64,000 nt of DNA from Leptodactylus fallax (taxonomy: Eukaryota > Chordata > Amphibia > Anura > Leptodactylidae), in NCBI GenBank assembly GCA_947044405.1, contig CAMRHE010000067.1, positions 6,763,501 through 6,827,500 on the forward strand, in the 5' to 3' direction. Below, piece by piece: positions 48,484-59,038 of the stretch. The notes beneath the pieces are model-generated. The model saw only the letters and a program-made list of their open reading frames with translations. It did not search any database and was not told where the DNA came from. Both the position numbers and the translations under genes were made by a program. Within the stretch, counting starts at the first letter, position 1; every line of letters begins with the position of its first letter.

Positions 48484-49842
48484 CTGTTCTCTTTAAGGAT
48501 CAGTCTCTCATACTGACATGTTCTCCTTAAGGATCGGTCTTTCATACTGACACATTCTCTTTAAGGATTAGTCTATCTTAGTGACATGGTCTCCTTAAGG
48601 ATCGGTCTCTCATAGTGACACGTTCTCTTTAAGGATCACTCTCTTAGTGACATGTTCTCTTTAAGGACCGGTCTCTCATACTGACATGTTCTCCTTAAGG
48701 ATCGGTCTCTCATACTGACACGTTCTCTTTAAGGATCACTCTCTTAGTGACATGTTCTCTTTAAGGATTGGTCTCTCTTAGTGACACGTTCGCTTTAAGG
48801 ATCGGTCTCTCATACTGACATGGTCTCCTTAAGGATCGGTCTCTCTTAGTGACACATTCTCTTCAAGGATCGGTCTCTCTTAGTGACACATTCTCTTTAA
48901 GGATCGGTCTCTCTTAGTGACACATTCTCTTTAAGGATCGGTCTCTCTTAGTGACACATTCTCTTTAAGGATCGGTCTCTCTTAGTGACACGTTCTCTTT
49001 AAGGATCACTCTCTTAGTGACATGTTCTCTTTAAGGATCGGTCTCTCATACTGACACGTTCTCTTTAAGGATCACTCTCTTAGTGACATGTTCTCTTTAA
49101 GGATTGGTCTCTCTTAGTGACACATTCTCTTTAAGGATCACTCTCTTAGTGACATGTTCTCTTTAAGGATTGGTCTCTCTTAGTGACACGTTCTCTTTAA
49201 GGATCACTCTCTTAGTGACATGTTCTCTTTAAGGATCGGTCTCTCATACTGACACGTTCTCTTTAAGGATCACTCTCTTAGTGACATGTTCGCTTTAAGG
49301 ATCGGTCTCTCTTTGTGACACGTTCTCTTTAAGGATCGGTCTCTCTTAGTGACACATTCTCTTTAAGGATCGGTCTCTTTTAGTGACACAGTCTCTTTAA
49401 GGATCGGTCTCTCTTTGTGACATGTTCTCTTTAAGGTTCGGTCTCTCTTAGTGACACAGTCTCTTTAAGGATCGGTCTCTCTTAGTGACATGTTCTCTTT
49501 AAGGATCTGTCTCTCTTTGTGACACGTTCTCTTTAAGGATCGGTCTCTCTTAGTGACACATTCTCTTTAAGGATCGGTCTCTCTTAGTGACACATTCTCT
49601 TTAAGGATCGGTCTCTCTTAGTGACACATTCTCTTTAAGGATCAGTCTCTCTTAGTGACACAGTCTCTTTAAGGATCGGTCTCTCTTAGTGACACATTCT
49701 CTTTAAGGATCGGTCTCTCATACTGACATGGTCTCCTTAAGGATCGGTCTCTCATACTGACACATTCTCTTTAAGGATCGGTCTCTCATACTGACATGGT
49801 CTCCTTAAGGATCGGTCTCTCTTAGTGGCACATTCTCTTTAA
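48484..49842 (+). repeat. 32/34-bp minisatellite, about 40 units, left part
   Basis: Two unit types alternate: a 34-bp form with TCTTTAAGGATCGGTCTCTC and a 32-bp form with TCTTTAAGGATCACTCTC. Both continue into a TTAGTGACAC or TACTGACATG segment. In 48600-49310 they often alternate strictly, giving a 66-bp higher-order unit. Nearly every unit contains TTAA. The array is cut at TTAA 49839-49842 by a piggyBac element and resumes at 54091. Confidence 0.95.
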
Positions 49843-50208
49843 CATTAGAAGTCCCAGAGAGGGGTCATTTAACATTTCTACCTTTGGAACCCAGAGACGG
49901 GTCGAATGACCTGAAGGATTTTATCTAACATCCTATAATCACCGTCTTTTGTTCTGTAATTAAGGCCATTATTGTCACACCACAGGAGGTTGTTGTTTTC
50001 CATTGAGTTTAGCCATTTAGTGTCTAGTTAGTTCTATTCAGTTTATTGTATTTGATAATATAAAGACTATACATATTGTATTAAGTTTAGTTTTATTTGA
50101 GCAAAAAAGCACTGAAACAATTAATCATTTTTTATATATTTTAAATAGAATTAGAAATTTTAGAGCAAGGTACAGCTGTGAGTAATGACCAGAAGCATTT
50201 GTCTAAGG

Positions 50209-52397
50209 CAGGGGTAGGCAACCTTTTTTGTTCGGCGTGCCGATTTTAATAAAAAAATCAAAGATGAGGTACTCGGAGTGCCGGTCAATAATTGTAAGTC
50301 TGACAACCCCTAAACTAAAGTCATATACCACAAACCATAACACAGAAGTGCTGCCACCAGATGCTTTAGGACACATGCGTTTACTGCTATTTCCTGGGAC
50401 ACTCCTGTACTTTCTGATTAGAAGCAATGAAAGTCCATGTGCAGCCCCCAATTAGTGGTAAATTTATTGTGTCCAGGAGCCCCGTATGGCGGCATCCTTA
50501 TGGTGAATACACACTATGTATCTGGATGCAGCTATATTTGGAACTTTTTCATTCAATGTAAAACTGGTGCATTTTTGCACAAAAAAAACAAAGCCGGAGT
50601 TTTCTGTGCAAAAACACATCCTTAATATAGAAAACACACCGTTATACAGAATAATGTCCCATAGTGGTCCCTGCACACGGTATTATGTCCCATAGCGGCC
50701 CCTTCAACATGGTATATGTCCCATAGCTGCCTCTGCACACGGCATTTGTCCCATAGCTGCCTCTGCACACAGTATTTGTCCCATAGCAGTCCCTGCACAC
50801 AGTATTTGTCCCATAGCGGCCCCTGCACACAGCAATATGTCCCATAACGGCCCCTACACACCGTATATGTCCCATAGCAGACCCTGCACACGGTATATGT
50901 CCCATAGCGGCCCCTGCACACGGTATTATGCTCTATAGTGGCCCCTGCACACGGTATTATGTCCCATAGCAGCCTCTGCACACGGTATTTGTCCCATAGC
51001 GGCCCCTGCACACGGTATTATGTCCCATAGCGGCCCCTACACACAGTATTTGTCCCATAGCTGCCCCTGCACACAGTATTTGTCCCATAGCGGCCCCTGC
51101 ACACGGTATTATGCTCCATAGTGGCCCCTGCACACGGTATTATGTCCCATAGCGTCCTCTGCACACGGTATTTGTCCCATAGCGGCCCCTGCACACGGTA
51201 TTATGTCCCATAGCGGCCCCTACACACGGTATTTGTCCCATAGCTGCCCCTGCACACAGTATTTGTCTCATAGTGGCCCCTGCACACGGTATATGTCCCA
51301 TAGCGGCCCCTGCACATGGTATTATGCTCCATAGTGGCCCCTGCACATGGTATTATGCTCCATAGTGGCCCCTGCACACGGTATATGTCCCATAGCGGCC
51401 CCTACACACGGTATTTGTCCCATAGCTGCCCCTGCACACAGTATTTGTCCCATAGCGGCCCCTGCACACGGTATATGTCCCATAGCGGCCCCTGCACATG
51501 GTATTATGCTCCATAGTGGCCCCTGCACATGGTATTATGCTCCATAGTGGCCCCTGCACACGGTATATGTCCCATAGCGGTCCCTGCACACGGTATTATG
51601 CTCCATAGTGGCCCCTGCACACGGTATTATGCTCCATAGTGGCCCCTGCACACGGTATTATGCTCCATAGTGGCCCCTGCACACGGTATTATGCTCCATA
51701 GTGGCCCCTGCACACGGTATATGTCCCATAGTGGTCCCTGCACACGGTATTATGCTCTATAGTGGCCCCTGCACACGGTATTATGCTTCATAGTGGCCCC
51801 TGCACACGGTATATGTCCCATAGTGGTCCCTGCACACGGTATTATGCTCTATAGTGGCCCCTGCACACGGTATTATGCTCCATAGTGGCCCCTGCACATG
51901 GTATATGTCCCATAGTGGCCCCTGCACATGGTATATGTCCCATAGTGGCCCCTGCACATGGTATATGTCCCATAGTGGCCCCTGCACATGGTATATGTCC
52001 CATAGTGGCCCCTGCACACGGTATATGTCCCATAGTGGCCCCTGCACACGGTATATGTCCCATAGTGGCCCCTGCACACGGTATATGTCCCATAGTGGTC
52101 CCTGCACACGGTATTATGCTCTATAGTGGCCCCTGCAGGCAGAAGCGCCCAAAGAGTACAGAGCGGCTGCGGAGCGTGGAATAGTGAGTACATTGCTTTT
52201 TATGTTTGATCATCTCCCCGGGGGCTCCGCTTATTATACTCGGGGGTCTGAAGAGACCCCACAGTATAATAATAGCAGTTTCGTTTCGGCCGTGTTTGGT
52301 CCGATCGAAACTGCTGGGTGAGGAGTCCGCTGCCGTGCCAGGGGAATAAGCCTCGTGTGCCAAGAGTGGCACGTGTGCCATAGGTTGCCGACCCCTG
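50209..52397. mobile_element. hAT-type non-autonomous element with internal minisatellite
   Basis: The left end CAGGGGTAGGCAACC and the right end GGTTGCCGACCCCTG are inverted complements typical of hAT elements. The flanking 8-bp GTCTAAGG (50201-50208 and 52398-52405) is a perfect target duplication. Of its 2189 bp about 1.5 kb is minisatellite. No transposase frame. Subterminal sequence (GGCGTGCC / GGCACGTG) is also partly inverted. Confidence 0.92.
50644..52139 (+). repeat. 30/31-bp minisatellite, array 2 (about 49 units)
   Basis: Unit variants share GTCCCATAGCGGCCCCTGCA or GCTCCATAGTGGCCCCTGCA joined to CACGGTATATG, CACGGTATTATG or CACAGTATTTG. 30-bp units keep the frame and make long periodic frames on both strands (10-residue period, GPLWDI type), all artefactual. 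Units at 51900-52100 are almost identical, pointing to recent expansion at the right end. Confidence 0.95.
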
Positions 52398-52405
52398 GTC
52401 TAAGG

Positions 52406-52700
52406 CCTCAAGCACACTAGCGAAAAAAAATTGCGCGAAAATCGCATCGCAATGCGATGCAATTTTTTTCTGCGATTTGCCAATGTATTTCAATGGCACC
52501 AAGCACACCTGCGATTTTTTTTTTCGTGCGATTTTTTTTCATAGGTGCGATTTTCCTGCGATTTTTTTTTTTTTGTGCGATTTTTTTTGTGCGAAAAAAT
52601 CCCAGAGGAGTGATCTATATGACCAATGGGACAGATCACAAAAATATCGCAAGTAGCTGTGATTTTTTTTGCGATTTTTTTTTTTTTTTTCTGCACCCAT
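52406..52700. repeat. GCGATTTTTT-rich low-complexity tract, possible MITE
   Basis: Repeated TGCGATTTTTTTT segments and TCGCATCGCAATGCGATGC. It starts right beside the hAT target duplication. CCTCAAGCACAC at its start resembles ends of other frog MITEs, but no right end was found. Confidence 0.5.
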
Positions 52701-52845
52701 TGACTTGAATCTAAACATACAAAAATGTAAATATACAAAAGAACAACTGTTATTTGTTTCTATGCTTTTTATTTTTGTTATGAAAATAATAAAAAAAATA
52801 CAAGGAATAAAACAATTCCACACATATTTACAATAGGCTGCTGTG

Positions 52846-52872
52846 GGGGGCTGCGTGTGTGTGTGTGTGAGT
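52846..52872. repeat. (GT)n microsatellite
   Basis: Short GT run just downstream of the piggyBac transposase remnant's stop. Confidence 0.85.
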
Positions 52873-52897
52873 GGCATGTCCTTCTTGTGTGACTAGC

Positions 52898-53780
52898 ATT
52901 TCAGCACTCACTCAGCAGTCTGTCTGCACTGTCGGAACATACCTGGCACTGCCTGGGTATGTCCCTGGTACATTTGCCACACGTGTATTTGTAGCAGTAA
53001 ACACATCTCTCAGTTGCACAATTGTTCGTGCATCGATGGTTGACCTGACACTTCGCCCTTTTGCCAGGGCTGGGTGTGGAAGGTTGTTGCCGAAGGAGTT
53101 TCTCCTTACGTGCCTTCTTTTCAGTCACATGAGAGCCACCTAACTCTTTTGCAAGCTCAACCAGGAAGTCCACCCGTCTCTCCTGCACCCCAGTGCATGC
53201 CTGATAAAGAACATGAGCATTCAGTGCTGCCATGTCAATCATGTTGTAGAACACGGCGAATGGCCATCTCCGTGTTCCTGCATGCAGGCTGTACTCCCGC
53301 ACCATTTGGTCCATTACATCCACACCGCACTTTGTGTGGTTGTATTGTGTGACCGTGTTTGGCTTCCTTTTGTTGGTATCCTTAGTCTCAACCACGCTGT
53401 GCATGCTGCTGAGAATGTAGACGGCCTTCTTTCGTTTGGGTGCATACACTGTCAGTGTGGCATCAGTGGTTGAAAACACCTGAGTGGTGAATTCAGTGCG
53501 GTCCATCTGTCTAGCGGATTGAGGAATTTCCCGGCGACTCTTGTTGACTGTGCCGAGGATAGTGGTTTTCCGGCTAAGCAGTCATTGTGCAAGTGACAAT
53601 GATGTAAAGAAATTGTTCGTGGTTACAGTTCTGCCCTTGTCCATGAATGATTCCATCAGCCTCATCACTACAGTTTCGGACAGTCTCTCCCCGCTGGGAC
53701 GACTGGGGTCCTTGCCAAGATATGGGAGGACATTACAGATGTACTTTGATTGCAAGTCGCAGACTACTTTGAGAAGCAGT
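52898..53780 (-). pseudogene. piggyBac transposase, carboxy-terminal remnant
   Basis: The minus-strand frame from 53506 to a TGA at 52898 gives 201 residues. It contains CGVDVMDQMVREYS, the region of the third catalytic Asp, then RRWPFAVFYNMIDMAALNAH, typical of piggyBac transposases, and ends in a Cys-rich zinc-binding tail (CxxNC...CVYC...CGKC...CQVC). The same frame extends upstream: KSRREIP, then a TGA at 53582-53584, then TVTTNNFFTSLSLAQ. That last motif normally has Asp (TTDNxF, second catalytic residue); here it reads Asn. Homology fades near 53780, so the N-terminal half with the first catalytic Asp is missing. It is inactive through at least three independent lesions. Confidence 0.85.
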
Positions 53781-54090
53781 CACATCCCCCACAGCACAAA
53801 AGGCTGCATGCAAATTTGCTAAGGTGTTAGCAAATATTCCCAGCACAACAATGCAGCTGGGGGGTGGGCAGACACTCAGGAGCAGCTTACATTCTTTTCT
53901 TTACACTCTCTTACAAGACCTGAGGTGGATCAACACAATTCCCCCCTGCAGATTCCTCAGACAATGGCCACATTTACAAATGAAAGGAAATGCTAATTGG
54001 AGCCATCAGAGTTGTCAGTTTGGACTAAGGGTCATTTGACCCTCTTTCAGGACTTGAAGGGGGAGCTCGAAATTTCTGGGACTTCTAGTG
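53781..54090. other. piggyBac 5' flank
   Basis: The subterminal GGGTCATTTGACCCTCTTTC echoes GGGGTCATTTAAC at the other end. No coding sequence recognised. Confidence 0.5.
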
Positions 54091-54210
54091 TTAAGGATCA
54101 GTCTCTCTTAGTGACACATTCTCTTTAAGGATCTGTCTCTCTTAGTGGCACATTCTCTTTAAGGATCTGTCTCTCTTAGTGACACATTCTCCCTAAGGAT
54201 AAACCTCTTT
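54091..54210 (+). repeat. 32/34-bp minisatellite, right part
   Basis: Three to four units of the 48.5-kb array continue after the piggyBac element, then decay into unique sequence near 54200. Confidence 0.9.
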
Positions 54211-55095
54211 AGATTTACAGAATAAACAAATATTTCAAAATATCACCAATTATTTCCACAATAAAACAATTCTAATATATAATAATAAAACTAGCTGCTA
54301 ACATAATGTACACAACAATATGTGGCGATACATCAGACCATCCTCCCATGACGTCTGTGGGTAAGGTATTAATTTTGTTATACGGAAACTGCATTAAGCC
54401 GCGTGCACTTGTCAGAGTAGTTTTCTGAAAAATCGGACTTAATTGATTTGCAATACAATATTTGCTTTGTTATGAAAGATTCCTTTGTACTGGAAAGTGA
54501 CAAAATGCAGCTTTGCTACAAATCTGACAGCATTGGGTAGTTATTGAGCAAGGTGTAAATTGAGTTTTCAGAATATCGGTAGATGTGAAAATTGCCACAC
54601 AACATCCTGACATTTTACAGATGGATAATGCTTTAACATGCTTCTTTGTATTCGGCATTGTAATATTTAGATAGCACTCATTATTTGTTTTATCTTTTTT
54701 TTTTTTTTTTGTGACTCTTCTTAGGAAACAATGACACAACTAATCTCTCTAAGATTTCCTACTTCGGTGCTTAAGAATGTGTAAAGCTGCAAAACTTTCT
54801 GCATTAATACTGAATTATTCAAGGTACACAGTACTAAAGATAGGCTATGCCTTCAGGCCTGTGCCTATAGACAGCTGAGCTTGAGAGGCATCTCATATCA
54901 TTCATGTCACTGTTATTTTCTATCATTGGCATAGCTTAATACACAGGTTCTAGGTTTGATGTGTGGCTCCCCGTTGGGATACATTTCACCTGTGTACGAT
55001 AATTCTCTTTTACATGATCCTACGTGAAGATATGCTGTTTATAATTTGTAGTGATAAGACTGGCTTAGCCTCAGCATAGGATCATTTCAAGGCAC
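54211..55095. other. No gene recognised
   Basis: AT-rich with a T run near 54695. No motif. Confidence 0.5.
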
Positions 55096-55260
55096 TTAAA
55101 GAAGACCTTTCACCACCTCCCGCAACTCCAACTCTTTGGATCCTTTAACTTCAATACTTGCCGCTCCACTGGTTCCTGTACAATTGGAATTTTTTTTCTA
55201 AAGCCTCCACCATTTCTCCAACATATCCTTAGTAGGGACTTTCATTCTTGCGCTGACCTG
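55096..55260. repeat. Fragment of the CACCTCC-type MITE
   Basis: TTAAAGAAGACCTTTCACC then CCAACTCTTTGGATCC and TTTCTAAAGCCTCCACCAT-type segments match the first half of 6421-6770. The right end is missing. Confidence 0.5.
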
Positions 55261-55328
55261 AGACTTTTTGTGTATTTTTATCTGTTTATTGGTTTGAGTT
55301 TTGTGCTGTCCCATCTATATATTGTTGC

Positions 55329-55884
55329 TAGAGATGAGCGAAGTATTCAAAAATTCGATTCTGCAACTTCACCGAATTTAGCGATATAATTCTATTCGAT
55401 CCAAATTAAATCGCGGCGAATCGCGTACCAAAAACAGCTATTTATTGGCTGCAGAGAGCCGGGTGGCCGGCAAAATGGCAGAACCCTTTGGATGCCGCGG
55501 TCATGTTTGACCGCGGCATCCAAGTTGTTAAAACCCTGCATCGGTTATGGAGCAGAGTGTTAGGTGTCAGTTACAGCTAACACCCTGCTCCATAACCGAT
55601 CGGGGGGATTTAACACTTTGGATGCAGCGGTCAAACATGTTGTATGCACTCGCGAAGGGGTTAAAGGCATGCGACATCAAGGGCTGGTTGCTGATTGGCT
55701 GCACGCATGGCATTGTGGGTGATCCCGCGTTCCCACAGTTCCTTGCCTCATGTAGAGCAGCCATTTTGAACTAAATGCGAATCATTACCATGAAGAGTGA
55801 GAAAATTCAAATTTGATGCGAATCGAATATTTTCTGAAATTCGGATCGAATTCCACTTCTGCAGCTTCGATTCGCTCATCTCTA
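55329..55884. mobile_element. hAT-type MITE with TAGAGATGAGCGAA ends, copy 1
   Basis: TAGAGATGAGCGAA at the left and TTCGCTCATCTCTA at the right. The 8-bp ATTGTTGC is repeated exactly at 55321-55328 and 55885-55892. 556 bp, GC-rich centre with an inner GCCGCGGTCATGTTTGACCGCGGC palindrome (55494-55517). No coding sequence. Confidence 0.85.
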
Positions 55885-55892
55885 ATTGTTGC

Positions 55893-56504
55893 CCTTATGC
55901 AGAATTTATTTGCTATACATAATAATAGCTACATTTTGTTACGGCTTTATATGATTATACTGTAGGTATAATTGGCTATGTGATATACAGTTATGGAATT
56001 TTAGGTGGAACTAGAGATAAAGCCTTCTGATGGGAAAAACATATATACAGAAATAGTGTAGATACCCTGTATCATTGATTTATGCAAAGTTTGTGGAAAG
56101 GTTAGGTACATTTCAAGAACTCTTCTCTTTTTACAGAACTAAAAAATGTAGATAAATACAGAAATTCTCACTTGCATATGGGAAGGGTGTTTATCATGGT
56201 GAATCTCGCATTTCTGGATATTTGAAGCCTATGCCCCCAAAATCCTGAATACTTACTCTGAACGATATCTGGATACCCAACACAACATGTGGCGAATACA
56301 GGACAAAAAGCATGAATATTTTGTCAATCAGTAAAATGTGAGCCCGAGTCCTTCACAAGTGGTTACCTCTAAGCTGCTTTACATAATGTTATATTATGTA
56401 AATACAGACGCAGCTACTCCAGCAGGTCGCCATCTGTATGCCCTAAACCATCAGTCAGTGGAATGGAATATAATGAACAATTAGGAAGGCAATTTTATTT
56501 GATA
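55893..56504. other. No gene recognised
   Basis: Unclassified AT-rich sequence. Confidence 0.5.
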
Positions 56505-56642
56505 TACAGTGCCGTACAAAAGTTTTAGCTAGGTGTGGAAAAATGCTGCAAAGTACGAATGCTTTCAGAAATGAAGTGAATGAACAAGAGAGAAATTTAA
56601 ATCCCATCAATATTTGGTGTGACCTTTGCCCTTTGCCTTCCA

Positions 56643-56858
56643 TTAATTCTTCTCGGTACATGCAGACTGTTTTTGAAGGAACTCGGCAGGGACGGTGTTC
56701 CAAACTTCTTGGAGGACTAAGCACAGATCTTCTGTGGATGTAGGCTTGCTCCAATCCTTCTGTCTCTTCATGTCATCCCAGACAGACTGGATGATGATGA
56801 GATCAGGGCTACGTGGGGGCCGTATCATCACTTCCATGACTCCTCCTCCAAAGAACAA
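56643..56858 (-). pseudogene. Tc1 transposase carboxy-terminal fragment
   Basis: The frame contains PPRSPDLIIIQSVWDDMKRQ and EVWNTVPAEFLQK, the end of a Tc1 transposase. The motif normally ends in IIE, where Glu is the last catalytic residue; here it is Gln. The first two catalytic Asp regions are deleted. A frameshift near the end switches to the frame with EGKGQRSHQ, comparable to the KAKGG tail of the family. Confidence 0.8.
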
Positions 56859-56908
56859 AGGTCACACCAAATATTGATGGGATTCAGATTTCTCTTTTGA
56901 TCTTTCAT

Positions 56909-57283
56909 TTAAAAGGGTTTTCTGTTCCCTGATCTTCCAGGATCTGACACCTAGACCCATTAATAGATCAGCTGTTCCCGCAGCGTCCAAGCGTTGCTAG
57001 TTGCTGCAGTTGACAGGGAGTGGAAACAACTCTGCTCCTATTCAAGTAACAAGAGCAGAGTTGCAGCCTCATCCACTGTGTAGCACCACAAAACTGCAAC
57101 TCCTCTCCTATTACTTAGATCTGTTTCTGCTCCTGGAAGCAGCTTCTATTCTCTGCAGCAGCTCCTGGCACTCGGATGCTGCCGTCACAGGTGAGCTGTG
57201 CGGGTTCTGGGTGTCGGACCCTTACAGATCAGATATTGATGACCTGTATGAAACATGCATTAGGGGCCACAAAACCCCTTTAG
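56909..57283. mobile_element. T2-like MITE nested in the Tc1 element
   Basis: The left TTAAAAGGGTTTTCTG and the right CACAAAACCCCTTTA are inverted ends. The interior has GGATCTGACACCTAGACCC and GTCGGACCCTTACAGATC / GATATTGATGACCTG signatures. The right target reads TTTAG, slightly decayed. Confidence 0.65.
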
Positions 57284-57382
57284 TTTTATTAATTGACAAA
57301 AATAAACTATTAACTATTTTATAAAGCATTCTTACTCTGCAACATTTTTTTCACACCTGCCTAAAACTTTTGAACACCACTG

Positions 57383-58024
57383 TCTATTTTGTAGAGATTT
57401 TGATCGAATATTCAGATACCCTAACATGCAAAGAAGAAAATGGTTATGACTAGTTAAATGTCCTTATTGGTCATAGTAGCTACAGAAGTCTTAATCCGTA
57501 CCCATCCTCTGGACTGGACATGTCTAGATACAGTATGTGTATCACAAAATAAACTAGATTTTTTTACACAAAGAGATTTGCTATCCTGGGGTGGGAGGGG
57601 ATGACTTTTGAGGCTTTTGTTATACTGTCATGATACTGTATTGTATCGGTTTTACGATAAATTTCACTCCTTAACCAAACTGAAGAAGAGTTAAGTGTAG
57701 ACACCTCTGTAAATATAAAGTTAACCTTCTTAATAGTTCACTATGTCCAGACGCTATCCAGAACAGACCTTGTCAGATGACCACTGGAGATATCCAACCA
57801 AAGACTCTGATACTGTGGAATTACTTAAGACAAACGCGTTGTTCTGATGTCAAACTGATGTAAAGCACCATGACAGGCGTTCCATCTCACTGCGCTTCTG
57901 AAAGAAATACTTTCCACCAGTATAGAGCTAAAACAATCCATAAGGCAGCCTAAAAATAGCTGCAATAATTTAAGGGACCCGAGTGAATAAACCTGTAGAT
58001 CCACAGACTGTTTCCAACAATACA

Positions 58025-58074
<50 letters not shown>

Positions 58075-58171
58075 TAATATGTCTCTGCAAATGAAGAAAA
58101 ACCCTTTTCTCCCTCTTGTAGATGCAGTTCATTTTTCCCTTATGTCCTAGGTTTATACCTCCTTCCAGGCA
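57383..58171. other. No gene recognised apart from an (AT)n tract
   Basis: An (AT)n run lies at 58029-58071. The rest is unclassified. Confidence 0.5.
58029..58071. repeat. (AT)n microsatellite
   Basis: About 21 uninterrupted AT units. Confidence 0.96.
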
Positions 58172-58492
58172 ATGTATATCTTGGACCCTACTGATCTCTG
58201 TCTATCTGGCACCTTATCTAGTGACATTTACCAACCTCACCAAGAGCGTTTTGCAAGACATTTGTATCCCATAGGAACAAGGCATTGTCTTCCCTACAGT
58301 CAATATTTTAAAGCCAAAAATAATAATTACTTTCCTTTTCATGTGTTTTTTTTTAATCTGGACCAAATGATTGACAAGTTCAGGACTCGGGGTTATCCTC
58401 GCTATCTTTTCAAAACACGGCGCCGACAAATTAACCTGATCCCTCGAGATCTTCTTATGCTACATAAAAAGCAAAAAGAAAGGTTGAATTGA
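58172..58492 (+). pseudogene. Probable Penelope-like reverse-transcriptase fragment
   Basis: A 106-residue frame contains SSDIYQPHQE, then LPYSQYFKAKNN, then LDQMIDKFRTRGYPRYLF. This order resembles the region after the catalytic reverse-transcriptase motifs in Penelope-like elements (KPTD.., ..PYSQFLR.RR.., ..L..RF..RGYP..). The match is by pattern memory only. There is no GIY-YIG domain downstream and no upstream RT core, so it is a fragment. An RT fragment from another retroelement class is possible. If correct, it shows that the genome hosts an element class known to carry hammerhead ribozymes. Confidence 0.5.
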
Positions 58493-59038
58493 ATTTCTTG
58501 CACCTCTTATTCCGGCAATTAACCTGCTTTTTTGCACAGATAGACGGGATCACAAAAGTGCGCCTGTTTCCTTGCAGTAATGTAATTTTTTGCTGAGTTG
58601 AATGTGCGGTCATATAATCGAACAACAGTTTTCGTGGGATTTGTAAGAAATTGTATTTCTTATATAGTAAGTGACATAATATAATGAATGGTACATGACG
58701 GTGGTAAATGCAGTTACAACATGCCTTTCACACAGGCCAATGTTCTTATCTATGGCTTTATTTACACGGTGTTGTCAAGGCAAAAACAGCAGCAACTAAA
58801 AACACTCAAAACGCCACACATTAGCACACTGTGTGAATATACCTCTAATAACAAATAGTCAGAAACGGAATTTGCAAAGTGTAGGCATCTTTCTATACAT
58901 GGGAAGCTGTTGGGCACTCGAAAGGTTAGACTGGGTGAATACTGCAGAAGGGAGCAATGTGGCAAGTCCAATAAATTGGCATAAAGCTGGTCCCATCTCA
59001 CAAGTGATGCCATATTCTTGTATTTTGGCTATCATAAC
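58493..59038. other. No gene recognised
   Basis: Unclassified sequence. Confidence 0.5.

Larger units (their letters stand above)
49843..54090 (-). mobile_element. piggyBac-type element inserted in the minisatellite
   Basis: The left end CATTAGAAGTCCCAGA and the right end TCTGGGACTTCTAGTG are inverted complements (about 16 bp, one mismatch), with TTAA duplicated at 49839-49842 and 54091-54094. Rejoining the flanks restores the minisatellite period, so the boundaries are secure. After removal of the hAT insertion the element is about 2.05 kb. It holds a transposase remnant on the minus strand. Confidence 0.9.
56507..57382 (-). mobile_element. Internally deleted Tc1-like element
   Basis: The left CAGTGCCGTACAAAAGTTTT and the right AAAACTTTTGAACACCACTG are inverted ends. 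The left has TA before it, while the right TA has mutated. The repeats continue inward (GCAGAGTAAGAATGCTTT type, then CCATCAATATTTGGTGTGAC and its inverse at 56863-56882), so they were about 200 bp. Only about 230 bp of transposase sequence remains between them, and a T2-like element interrupts the right repeat. Confidence 0.8.

Noticed and set aside
48484..49842. CRISPR-like regular array
   Set aside because: There are no unique spacers; the whole 32/34-bp period is repeated, and the setting is vertebrate.
50622..52193. Many long periodic frames on both strands (up to 129 residues)
   Set aside because: All are translations of the 30/31-bp minisatellite; several frames are open at once because 30 is a multiple of 3.
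52490..52877. Lys-rich frames in the GCGATTTTTT tract
   Set aside because: Low-complexity A/T homopolymer translation.
53541..53822. Plus-strand frame opposite the piggyBac remnant
   Set aside because: It is the shadow of the minus-strand transposase, whose motifs are recognisable while this frame has none.
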